Assembly (NCBI GenBank): GCA_028716975.1
Contig: JAQUOU010000003.1
Coordinates: forward strand, 62,001-126,000
Direction: 5' to 3'
DNA length: 64,000 nt
From: Methylobacter sp.
GTDB taxonomy: Bacteria > Pseudomonadota > Gammaproteobacteria > Methylococcales > Methylomonadaceae
Shown: piece by piece, positions 34,831-42,653 of the stretch
Layout of the letters: every line of letters begins with the position of its first letter
Position numbering within the stretch: position 1 is the stretch's first letter
Notes under the pieces: generated by a model
What the model saw: only the letters and a program-made list of their open reading frames with translations
Database searches by the model: none
What the model was told of the DNA's origin: nothing
Program-made: the position numbers and the translations under genes

Positions 34831-35697
34831 TCAACCACGGGCTTGCGGTTTTATGACCGCCAGTCCCAAGCGTTTGAAAGATTCCGCGAGGGCATCGGCT
34901 AAAGACGCTTTAGTTGCGACTTCACCGAAGCCTACTCCGAGGTGCACCATTGTTTGCGCAATTTGCGGCCTGATGCCGCTGATAATGCATTGGGCGCCCA
35001 TCAGTTTGGCTGCGGCCATCGTTTTAAGCAGGTGCTGGGCTACCAGCGTATCTACGGAAATAACGCCGGTTATATCGATGATGGCAATGGCGCTGCCGGT
35101 ATCCAGAATGGACTGTAAAAGGCTTTCCATGACAATCTGGGTGCGGGCGCTGTCCAGCGTGCCGATAAGGGGTAAAATCAACACGCCATCCCAGGCCTTA
35201 ACGACGGGCGTAGAAAGTTCCAGCAATTCCTGCTGCTGGCGTTTAATGATTTCTTCCCGCCCCCGCTGGTAATTCTCGATGCTCAATAAAGCCAGCTTAT
35301 CTATCAGAAAGGTCGCCGTCCAGATCATATCAATCAGATCATTACTATTGACGCCGCTCAATTCACGCAGATGAGAAAACAGGGGATGCTTCAACGAAAG
35401 CACAAAGGTGGCGATTTCAGTCGGGCTAAATCCCTGCCTGGCGCGGCTGTAGGTGATGCTGGTCAGATACTCGCGCACGCCGTCCCATTCCGGCGTATTG
35501 ATATCCTGCAGGTTAGAAGACAGACTGGCCGTGACGAATAGATTTAAAAACTCCTGGGATTGGCGGCGCAACTCGGTTTCGGACACGAGATCCAGGCGCA
35601 GGCTTACTGAAGCCAACTGCCCGCTTAACCAGTCTTCAAATATTTCATTTTTATGCTGAGTCAGGATTTCCGATATTTTTTTATTGATTTTGATCAT
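34831..35697 (-). CDS. rsbR: stressosome sensor RsbR
   Basis: A 288-residue protein: an N-terminal all-helical RsbRD-type sensory domain (about 1-150; no globin or PAS signature seen) and a C-terminal STAS domain (about 165-280; LPLIGTLDSARTQIVMESLL, ITGVISVDTLVAQHL, ISGIRPQIAQTMVHLG). Thr217 corresponds to Thr205 of Bacillus RsbR. By the 34-residue spacing the Thr171 position holds Ser183. First gene of the rsbR-rsbS-rsbT-phosphatase-kinase-regulator operon. The signal it senses is unknown. Confidence 0.92.
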   Translation of the reverse strand: MIKINKKISEILTQHKNEIFEDWLSGQLASVSLRLDLVSETELRRQSQEFLNLFVTASLSSNLQDINTPEWDGVREYLTSITYSRARQGFSPTEIATFVLSLKHPLFSHLRELSGVNSNDLIDMIWTATFLIDKLALLSIENYQRGREEIIKRQQQELLELSTPVVKAWDGVLILPLIGTLDSARTQIVMESLLQSILDTGSAIAIIDITGVISVDTLVAQHLLKTMAAAKLMGAQCIISGIRPQIAQTMVHLGVGFGEVATKASLADALAESFKRLGLAVIKPQARG

Positions 35698-35789
35698 AAT
35701 ATAAATTTCCGGCTATTGGTGGATGAGTATTTATACCCTAAACTTAACCTGGATCTGTACAACTTTTCAGTCAAACTTTTAGCCTTTTA

Positions 35790-35985
35790 AATAACCGTAA
35801 TACCGGCATGGACTGCCGGTATATCCAGAGCACAAGGATGTGACTCGCCACCGAAGTATTCGCTGAATTCACATCCCTGTCGCCTGGACCCCGGCACAAA
35901 TCTGTCTGGAACAGATTTGCATTTACCCGACGGGCTCCGGGCAGGAAAGCCCGGAGTGAGTCCATGCCGGGGTGACGCCGTTTGG
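35790..35985. repeat. dispersed imperfect palindromic repeat
   Basis: CCGTAATACCGGCATGGACT opposes GAGTCCATGCCGGGGTGACG, and the shared module GCATTTACCCGACGGGCTCC is inside. It is the same modular class as the MITE interiors, without recognisable terminal repeats of family A or B. It separates rsbR from the upstream end of the next operon. Confidence 0.7.
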
Positions 35986-36056
35986 GGATTTTGCGGGGCT
36001 ATTGTCATTTCACTTATGACTGAAGCGTGTATGTAAGCATTAAACTCAATATCAGC

Positions 36057-37913
36057 TTACTCATCGTCATTGCTTTCAGCATTTTGCGCCGGTGGTAAAG
36101 TAAAATAAAAGGTGCTGCCTTTTTTCTGCCGGGTGTTGAAATATAAAACGCCTTGATGGGCTTCGACAATCGAGCGGCTGATGGAAAGACCCATGCCCAT
36201 ACCGCTGGTTTTCGTGGTGAAAAAAGGCGTTAATACTTTGGAGCGTTCAGATTCTGCAATACCTTTGCCATTGTCTTTTACAGCGACCTCTACATAATCA
36301 TTATCATTCAGATAAGTCCGGATCGTCAGTTTCCGTTCCAGACTCGGCGGTAAATCCTTGAAAGCCTCAATACTGTTTCTAAGCAGGTTTAATATGACTT
36401 GTTCAATTTGCACTTTATCGACATTGATAAGAGGAAGTTTTTTTGCCAGTTCATACTGTACTTTTATGTTGGATTGTTTGAAGTCAGATGAGCATAAACT
36501 GACGGCGTCCTTTACCAAGGCATTAACATATACCTTGGAACGGTATATTTTCCGGGATTTGACGAATTCTCTCATGCGGTGAATTATTTGCCCCGCTCTT
36601 ATCGCCTCATTGTGGGTTTTCTCCAGGATTTTAGTCAATTGCCTCAAGTCAAGCGTTCCTGCCGAAATTAAATTTACACAGGCTTGGGTATAGCTGGAAA
36701 TTGCTGCCAGCGGCTGATTGACTTCATGCGCAATTCCCGACGCCATTTCTCCCATCAGACCCAGGCGGGTTACATGAGCAAGCGCTTCCAGGTGATCTTT
36801 ATCCAGCTTCGCCTGCAATTTGCGCGAGCTCACATCGCGTATGACGCCGGTAAAATAGCGTTCCTCATCCATAGTAAATTCTGCCACGGATAAATCCAGC
36901 GGCACCACTGAGCCGTCTTTGCGCAAGCCTTCAACTTCACGAACCTGGCTGATAAACTCGGGTATCTGCGATTGCAGGAAATTCTTGAAATTAGGAAACT
37001 GCTTTTTTTCCGGGATCGGCATGAGCTTGCTAATGCTTTGGCCGATCAGCTCATCCGGAAAGTAGTCGAAAATAGATTTTATAGCCGCATTGGCGGAGAT
37101 GATTGTGCCGGCAGTATCAATAGTGATAATGCCTTCTACGGATGCATTGAAAATGGAGTTGAGCCTGGCTTCACGTTCCCGTATCTGTTGTTTGGAATAA
37201 TTGAGCTCGTCAATATTACACTTTAGCTGAGTGTTGGCTACAGTCAGATCCTGGGTCTGCGCAAGAATTTTTTCCTCCAGTTGCGCATTGAGGGCGACAA
37301 TGGTTGCTTTGGCTTTATTGCGTTCGGTAATATCGTTCATGGTCAGCCATATTTCAGGTTTATTGTATTCGTTGTAGCGGACGCTGGCATGGCATTCTAT
37401 ATCGCTTGACAGCTTATCGGCATTAATGATCCTGGCCTCCAGGGTCTGATCGGATTGCTTGGTGGTCAGGTCTCTGAGAAAAAAATAAAAAATATTCTGA
37501 TCCGCCGGATTAATAAATTCCCCCAGCTTCCTGTTGATGAGCTTTTCTTTGGAACAGCCCAGCAGCGTTGCCGCGGCAAGATTGGCGTTCAGGATGGAGC
37601 CTTTTATGTTAAGCGTCAGGTAACCCAGCGGCGACAGGTTAAATAGCTGGGCATAGCGGTCGCGGGATATGCTTAACTCACGATGCGCCCTGTTAAGTTC
37701 CTCATTTTGCAGTTCAAGTTCTATCTGGTGAACCTGGAATTCAAATAACAGCTTTTGAATCACTTCCGTGGACATTCGGGCAATATCGGTCTCAGTTTTG
37801 CCCAGCATGATTTCCGCCTTTTTCCGAATATCCTCCCGGTGTTTATTCATCAGGTTTTCAGCCGTCTCCTGCAATTTGTCATCCTTATCTATAAGAGGAT
37901 TGATCAAGTTCAT
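36057..37913 (-). CDS. FixL-like PAS-PAS histidine kinase
   Basis: About 618 residues, soluble. An N-terminal helical region carries MSTEVIQKLLFEFQVHQIELELQNEELN, then PAS 1 (RYAQLFNLSPLGYLTLN), a coiled coil, PAS 2 (LNSIFNASVEGIITIDTAGTI) and a FixL/DctB-type HisKA (MGEMASGIAHEVNQPLAAISSY, His being the phospho site) with HATPase (LLRNSIEAF, DNGKGI, GMGMGLSIS). The haem His of true FixL cannot be assigned. GGGGAAA supports the ATG at 37913 over an upstream TTG at 37952. Its likely partner type is FixJ, as at 27356-28006. Confidence 0.88.
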   Translation of the reverse strand: MNLINPLIDKDDKLQETAENLMNKHREDIRKKAEIMLGKTETDIARMSTEVIQKLLFEFQVHQIELELQNEELNRAHRELSISRDRYAQLFNLSPLGYLTLNIKGSILNANLAAATLLGCSKEKLINRKLGEFINPADQNIFYFFLRDLTTKQSDQTLEARIINADKLSSDIECHASVRYNEYNKPEIWLTMNDITERNKAKATIVALNAQLEEKILAQTQDLTVANTQLKCNIDELNYSKQQIREREARLNSIFNASVEGIITIDTAGTIISANAAIKSIFDYFPDELIGQSISKLMPIPEKKQFPNFKNFLQSQIPEFISQVREVEGLRKDGSVVPLDLSVAEFTMDEERYFTGVIRDVSSRKLQAKLDKDHLEALAHVTRLGLMGEMASGIAHEVNQPLAAISSYTQACVNLISAGTLDLRQLTKILEKTHNEAIRAGQIIHRMREFVKSRKIYRSKVYVNALVKDAVSLCSSDFKQSNIKVQYELAKKLPLINVDKVQIEQVILNLLRNSIEAFKDLPPSLERKLTIRTYLNDNDYVEVAVKDNGKGIAESERSKVLTPFFTTKTSGMGMGLSISRSIVEAHQGVLYFNTRQKKGSTFYFTLPPAQNAESNDDE

Positions 37914-37964
37914 TATTGGTTTCCCCATATTATCGAAATAATTCGATTTCAATGCTGTGGTTAT

Positions 37965-38095
37965 TTCTACTTTGTCAGATTATGCGCAAGCTTGTCATAC
38001 CCCCGCGAAGCGAGTATCCAGCGCCAGGGATGGCAAGCTTAAATTCATCCATGGCCCCTGGATTCCGGCAATCCCTGCCGGAATGACGGCTTAGG
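37965..38095. repeat. family A repeat, copy A2 (one end only)
   Basis: The left end TTCTACTTTGTCAGATTATG is intact at 37965-37984 and is followed by the shared body (CATCCATGGCCCCTGGATTC, then CCCTGCCGGAATGACGG). No matching right terminal repeat is visible, so the copy is truncated or its right end lies beyond the GIY-YIG gene. It occupies the presumed promoter region of the PAS kinase, about 50 bases before its start codon. Confidence 0.7.
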
Positions 38096-38387
38096 AGGGA
38101 AGCAAGTCATGCCACAGATCCCGCCAAACCGGATTAGCTTGTTCAATGAGACGTGTTTTTGCCCTACGGCCCCACGCCTTGATTTGTTTTTCCCGCAATA
38201 TAGCACTTTCCATGCGCTCATGACTTTCGTACCAAATCAGGTCATGCACAGCATAACGTTTTATGAAGCCATCCACCAAATCATTACGGTGCTCGTACAC
38301 CCGTTTCATCAAATCCGAGGTTACTCCCGCATATAGAGTCTCATTACGGCGACTGGCGAGAAGATAAACGCACGGTTGTTTTTCCAT
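38091..38387 (-). CDS. GIY-YIG nuclease domain protein (UPF0213-like)
   Basis: A 98-residue single-domain GIY-YIG protein. The motif is seen as VYLLASRRNETLYAGVTSDLMKRVYEHR, with the catalytic Arg in KRVYEHR, Tyr residues at the GIY and YIG positions and Glu in HERMESAILREKQIKAWGR. Its stop codon touches one dispersed repeat and its start lies about 30 bases from the next. Such small proteins are widespread and their biological role is not settled. It looks intact. Confidence 0.88.
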   Translation of the reverse strand: MEKQPCVYLLASRRNETLYAGVTSDLMKRVYEHRNDLVDGFIKRYAVHDLIWYESHERMESAILREKQIKAWGRRAKTRLIEQANPVWRDLWHDLLPS

Positions 38388-38419
38388 ACCGAGTTTGCTT
38401 AGGCTGCTCCCGTTCCCAT

Positions 38420-38656
38420 CACGCCGTCATACCGGCAGGGAGCGCCGGAATCCAGAGGCCAGGGAAGGCGAACCGCACCGCACTCACATCCCTGTAACCT
38501 GGATACCGGCATTCCCTGCCGGTATGACGAAATCTGAACCCTTTTTTGCCAGTGATTTCTGCCGGAATGACGGTGTATAGACAGGCTATCCCTGACCAAA
38601 GCGGGCTCTGCCGGAATGACGTTGTCCTGGTTTAGCTGAAGGTCTTTACTAATCAT
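38420..38656. repeat. compound dispersed repeat with a family B right end (copy B4)
   Basis: Several CCGGCAGGGAGCGCC / CCCTGCCGGTATGACG palindromic units are followed by TTTAGCTGAAGGTCTTTACT plus AATCATG (38630-38656), which matches the right end of family B. The last bases include the stop codon of the cheBR-like gene (38649-38651). A left end is not recognisable. Confidence 0.65.
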
Positions 38657-41633
38657 GTGGTTTTTTGTCCTGACCGGTGTTTTCAGTAGTTTCGTCTATA
38701 GACAGAAGAATTAATGTTGCGCTTCCTTTTAATTGCTTCAGGATGCGGCCGTTAATAATAAGCTGTTTTTTCCCTAAACCTGGAAACTCAGTGTCATAAT
38801 AAAATTTATCAAAGGCCGTATTACGCATTAAAGTTTCGGATAAATGGGTGTGTAGTTGGTTTGAATCCCATGCGGCCCCATGAATGGTAAATAACGACTG
38901 TCCGGTTAAATTTTCATTTGCAGTATTGAAGGCCTGGGTAAATGCAGGATTGGCTGAAACTATGTGGAAACGATCATCCAGCACCAGCAAAGGCTGAAGA
39001 ATGGTATTGACGATTGAAGTTGTGACATCGGCCAAATCCGCTTTTAGTTCCGCCTTTTTAATCCTGCTGATATCGATAAAAGTAATGACCAGTCCGTCAA
39101 TCATGTTTTCTACAGTCCGGTAAGGCAGTATGCGCAGGAGGTACCATTCGCCTTTCGCTGATTCCACTTCGGCTACTTTAGCCGCCAGCGCCTCCAGCAC
39201 CCCTTTTGCATCTTCAAGCAAATGGTCATATTTAAGCGTTGAAGTCAGGTCGCCCAAAGGCCGTCCTATGTCGCTATCGATTATTTTAATTAGATTTTTA
39301 ACAGGCTGGGTATAACGCCTTATTTTTAAATCGGTATCAAGGAAAATGGTTGCAATGTCGGTGCTGTTCAACAGGTTTTGTAAATCGTTATTGGCATGGG
39401 ACAGCATTTCAACCTTGTTTTGCAGTTCGCTGTTAACGGTATTAAGCTCTTCATTAAGTGACTGCATTTCCTCTTTGGAAGTTTCCAGTTCTTCATTGGA
39501 ACTTTGCAATTCTTCGTTGGTTGACTGCAGCTCTTCATTGGAGGCTTTAAGTTTTTCGTTAGCCGTTTGCAATTCTTCAACAGAAGCCCTAAGAGACTCC
39601 TTGATAAAAGCAAGTTCCTGCTCAAGTTGCTCTTTATCCTCGTTTGTAGCCGCCGGTACTTTCTTTTGTGGAGAATGGGGAATCCGGGTTTCTTTTTTAT
39701 GGGGCTGAAAAGACACCAGGAACAAATCCTTTAAGCCTTCAGGATGCCTGATCCTGACCAGCATTAAATCAATAGTTTCAAAGTCTCCGTTAGTTTTAAC
39801 CCGAAGACCGGATGAGATAATTTCATTTTCACCCTTTTTGTTGACTCGGCTTAATGCATTCAATAAGGGTATGCGTAAGCCTTCCCGGGCCATTTCAATA
39901 ATATTCCAGCTCGGCTGGCCCGGCGTAGGTTCAAGATAGTTTCCGGTGCGGCCGTGGATATAGAAGATTTTTCCGTGTTCGTTAATGATTAAGCTGACCG
40001 GTGCAAAGTGTTCCAGCAATATCCGTTCTATCTGGCGCACCAGCGTGCCGGCCTGAGATTCGATGCTCAGCGATTTTAAAGGCGGAATCTGTGATGAGTC
40101 ATCCTTGGTGATATAGGCGCCTAGTCTTGACGGGGGGAATGTGCTCGGGCCGCTGTTGCGTTGATATATCTTCCATTTGCTGTCTATGACTGAAAACAGG
40201 TCATCATAAGTGCCGATGGATTCAGATGAACCCAGAAACAGGATGCCGCCGGGATTTAGTGCGTAATGGAAGCGCGGAAGAATTTCTTTTTGCAGGTCTG
40301 GGTTCAGGTAAATAAGCACATTGCGGCAACTGATTAAATCCAGGCGCGTGAAGGGCGGCTGCTGGATCAGGTTCTGGACGGCAAATATGATGTTATCGCG
40401 AATTTCCTTGATGATGCAGTATTGATTGTCCTTCAGGTAAAAGAACTGCTCCAGTCGTTCCGGCGAAATATCGGCAGCGATACCGATGGGATAAACGCCG
40501 TCACGCGCCCAATTAATGCAGGATTCATCCAGGTCGGTGGCAAAAATTTGAAAGGGGTGGGCTTTACCGGTTTTTTTATTATATTCCTTCAGCAGAATGG
40601 CAATGGAATAGGCTTCTTCCCCGCTTGAACAGCCGGGTATCCAGACTCGTAATTCATAATTATCCGGCTTGTCCTGGAAGAGTTTCGGCAGGGCGGTAGT
40701 TAATGCCTCAAAGGCTTCAGGGTCCCTGAAAAAATTGGTCACATTAATCAAGAGTTCTTTAAACAGTTTATCAATCTCAACAGGATTTTCCTGTAGAAGT
40801 TCAATATACCTGTCCGCAGTTTGTATCTGATGAATATTCATGCGCCGGATGATACGCCGTTTAAGGGTCGTGGATTTGTAACCCGAGAAATCATGCGCGG
40901 TTCGATTACGCAGCAAAATAAAGGCTTTTTGCAGCGATTCGGAGTCTATCGAATTGTCCGGTTGATTCTTGTCAATCGCTCTTCTTTTAAAATTCGAGCT
41001 TTCATTATATTCAATCAGCCGTTGTCCCATTTTTTCTGCGGGCAGCACGAAATCCACCTCGCCCATTGCTATCGCGCTAAGCGGCATGCCGTCAAATTTA
41101 GCGGTTGACGGGTCTTGGGCCATCGTCATACCCGCTACGCCTTTAATGGCTTTAAGCCCTAAGGTGCCGTCCGTGCCTGTTCCGGAAAGAATAATGCCGA
41201 TGCTTTTGTCCTGCACATCTTCAGCCAGCGAGCGTAAAAAATAATCGATGGGCAGATTGGCATAATTCTGTTTCGGGCTAACCATAAGGTGTAGCCGGCC
41301 TTTAAATACCGACAGGTTTTTCCCCGGCGGACTGACATAAATATGGTTTCTTTCCAGCAGCATGCCGTCTTCGGCGGTAAGAACAGGCATATCGGTAAAC
41401 CTGTTCAGCAATTCAGGCAGCAAACTTATATGTTCGGCTAACTGGTGAGTAACGACGATAAAAGCAAAACCGGTTTCAGGCGATAAATGGGACAGGAACA
41501 GTTGCAAGGCTTCCAGGCCTCCTGCTGAAGCGCCTATACCCACTACCGGCAGCACACTTGCTTCGGCATCATTCCGGGGAACAGGCAACGTTTCCTGAGT
41601 CCGGGTATCGGTTTGATCATCCTTAGCGTTCAC
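38649..41633 (-). CDS. CheB-CheR fusion with coiled coil and PAS domains
   Basis: A 994-residue protein. CheB methylesterase domain (about 28-215): Ser36 in GIGASAGGLEAL, a His in VVTHQLAEH and Asp in LSGTGTDGTLGL. CheR methyltransferase (about 235-490): FFRDPEAFEAL, IPGCSSGEEAYSIAI and LISCRNVLIYL. Then a PAS-like region, a long coiled coil (about 670-770) built of NEELQS units, and two PAS domains. No receiver domain is present on the CheB half. Such fusions are thought to link chemotaxis-type methylation to kinase signalling; targets here are unknown. Its stop lies within a repeat. Confidence 0.9.
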   Translation of the reverse strand: MNAKDDQTDTRTQETLPVPRNDAEASVLPVVGIGASAGGLEALQLFLSHLSPETGFAFIVVTHQLAEHISLLPELLNRFTDMPVLTAEDGMLLERNHIYVSPPGKNLSVFKGRLHLMVSPKQNYANLPIDYFLRSLAEDVQDKSIGIILSGTGTDGTLGLKAIKGVAGMTMAQDPSTAKFDGMPLSAIAMGEVDFVLPAEKMGQRLIEYNESSNFKRRAIDKNQPDNSIDSESLQKAFILLRNRTAHDFSGYKSTTLKRRIIRRMNIHQIQTADRYIELLQENPVEIDKLFKELLINVTNFFRDPEAFEALTTALPKLFQDKPDNYELRVWIPGCSSGEEAYSIAILLKEYNKKTGKAHPFQIFATDLDESCINWARDGVYPIGIAADISPERLEQFFYLKDNQYCIIKEIRDNIIFAVQNLIQQPPFTRLDLISCRNVLIYLNPDLQKEILPRFHYALNPGGILFLGSSESIGTYDDLFSVIDSKWKIYQRNSGPSTFPPSRLGAYITKDDSSQIPPLKSLSIESQAGTLVRQIERILLEHFAPVSLIINEHGKIFYIHGRTGNYLEPTPGQPSWNIIEMAREGLRIPLLNALSRVNKKGENEIISSGLRVKTNGDFETIDLMLVRIRHPEGLKDLFLVSFQPHKKETRIPHSPQKKVPAATNEDKEQLEQELAFIKESLRASVEELQTANEKLKASNEELQSTNEELQSSNEELETSKEEMQSLNEELNTVNSELQNKVEMLSHANNDLQNLLNSTDIATIFLDTDLKIRRYTQPVKNLIKIIDSDIGRPLGDLTSTLKYDHLLEDAKGVLEALAAKVAEVESAKGEWYLLRILPYRTVENMIDGLVITFIDISRIKKAELKADLADVTTSIVNTILQPLLVLDDRFHIVSANPAFTQAFNTANENLTGQSLFTIHGAAWDSNQLHTHLSETLMRNTAFDKFYYDTEFPGLGKKQLIINGRILKQLKGSATLILLSIDETTENTGQDKKPHD

Positions 41634-41945
41634 GAAAAATACATCTCCACTGGGGCAGGTTGCTGAATTAGATTATAAAAATATTATTATTCCTTATATT
41701 AATTTATCCTAACACAACCCTATCAAAGGAAAAAGACATACTGCGATATACTCCTATTGTCAAGAAGGTTCTTATCCAGCTCATTGAAATTAATAACTTA
41801 TCTAGGTATTTATACGCATTGTTTAAGTATTATTATTTAAGTATAAATATCTTCAGGCTTTCCTGTATCCCGCGCAGGAAATGGAAAGTAGGGTATTACA
41901 ATCCATGATGATTGATTTTTAAATATGAAATCAGGAGATATGATA
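41634..41945. promoter_or_regulatory. intergenic region with GTATTTATACG motif
   Basis: No gene in this 312-base AT-rich spacer. GGTATTTATACG lies at 41805-41816, followed by two copies of TTTAAGTAT. Closely related AGTATTTATACG occurs at 44872-44883 before the DUF2934 gene and AGTATTTATAC at 35726-35736 before rsbR. A shared regulator or promoter element is possible. Confidence 0.35.
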
Positions 41946-42122
41946 ATGTCGGCTTCAAATAAGATCACCAAAACCAATCTTAAAATAGACGGAATTGACA
42001 TTGAACTGAAAGAAAAGCAGTTTATGGATGTTGATTTTGAATATTACAAAATAATAAAAACCAAGTCGAAAAGAAATTCACACGCTTTCAATAATGAAAT
42101 GAAAACATTTCGCCGCCTATAA
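41946..42122 (+). CDS. small protein of unknown function
   Basis: A 58-residue charged protein (MSASNKITKTNLKIDGIDIE at the start, basic C-terminus), no signal peptide or membrane helix. AGGAG at 41933-41937, 8 bases before ATG 41946, supports this start; earlier in-frame ATGs at 41925 and 41940 are badly spaced. I do not recognise a family. Reality rests on the ribosome binding site and the upstream conserved motif. Confidence 0.5.
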   Translation: MSASNKITKTNLKIDGIDIELKEKQFMDVDFEYYKIIKTKSKRNSHAFNNEMKTFRRL

Positions 42123-42282
42123 CTTATTTATTGATTTAGGAACATTTAGTGCGGCCCCATAGGAAGCGCTATCGCTTGCATACACGAGCGGCATAGACTT
42201 GCCAGGCTGTCTTGCTAAGTTAAGGATGAATGGATTTTGCATCGGTAAATTACTCCGAATCATATTAGTCCGGTTTATTAAT

Positions 42283-42511
42283 TTTATTTTGTCAGATTAC
42301 ATGATCACTGTGTTCCAAGATCGTCATTCCGGGAGGGACTCACTCCGGGCGTTCCTGCCCGGAGCCCTTCGGGTAAATGCTAATCCGTTCCCGGCGGATT
42401 AGTCACTCCGGGCGTTCCTGCCCGGAGCCGGTCGGGTAAATGCTAATCCGTTCCCGACGAATTTGTGCCGGAAGCGGGTATGACGAGCTTGAACATAATC
42501 TGACGAAGTAA
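42283..42511. repeat. family A MITE-like element, copy A3 (degenerate)
   Basis: Ends TTTTATTTTGTCAGATTAC (from 42283) and AATCTGACGAAGTAATT (to about 42511) are imperfect inverted repeats of the family A type. Inside, the module CACTCCGGGCGTTCCTGCCC...GGTAAATGCTAATCCG occurs twice in tandem. No gene. Confidence 0.7.
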
Positions 42512-42653
42512 TTAAGCCGGTTTAAATACTGAACTCGTATGATTTTACTTTCCATGATTTTAAAATACTCAGGTCTCTCAATTTAGTTTTATACACTCTC
42601 AGGCGCCGTTAAAATTAAATTGAGTGGTCTTGGTAACGAAGTAGAGGTATGCC

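Noticed and set aside
38091-38387. GIY-YIG gene considered as a homing endonuclease or transposase
   Set aside because: It has a single small domain without DNA-binding extension and is not inside an intron or an element with paired ends.
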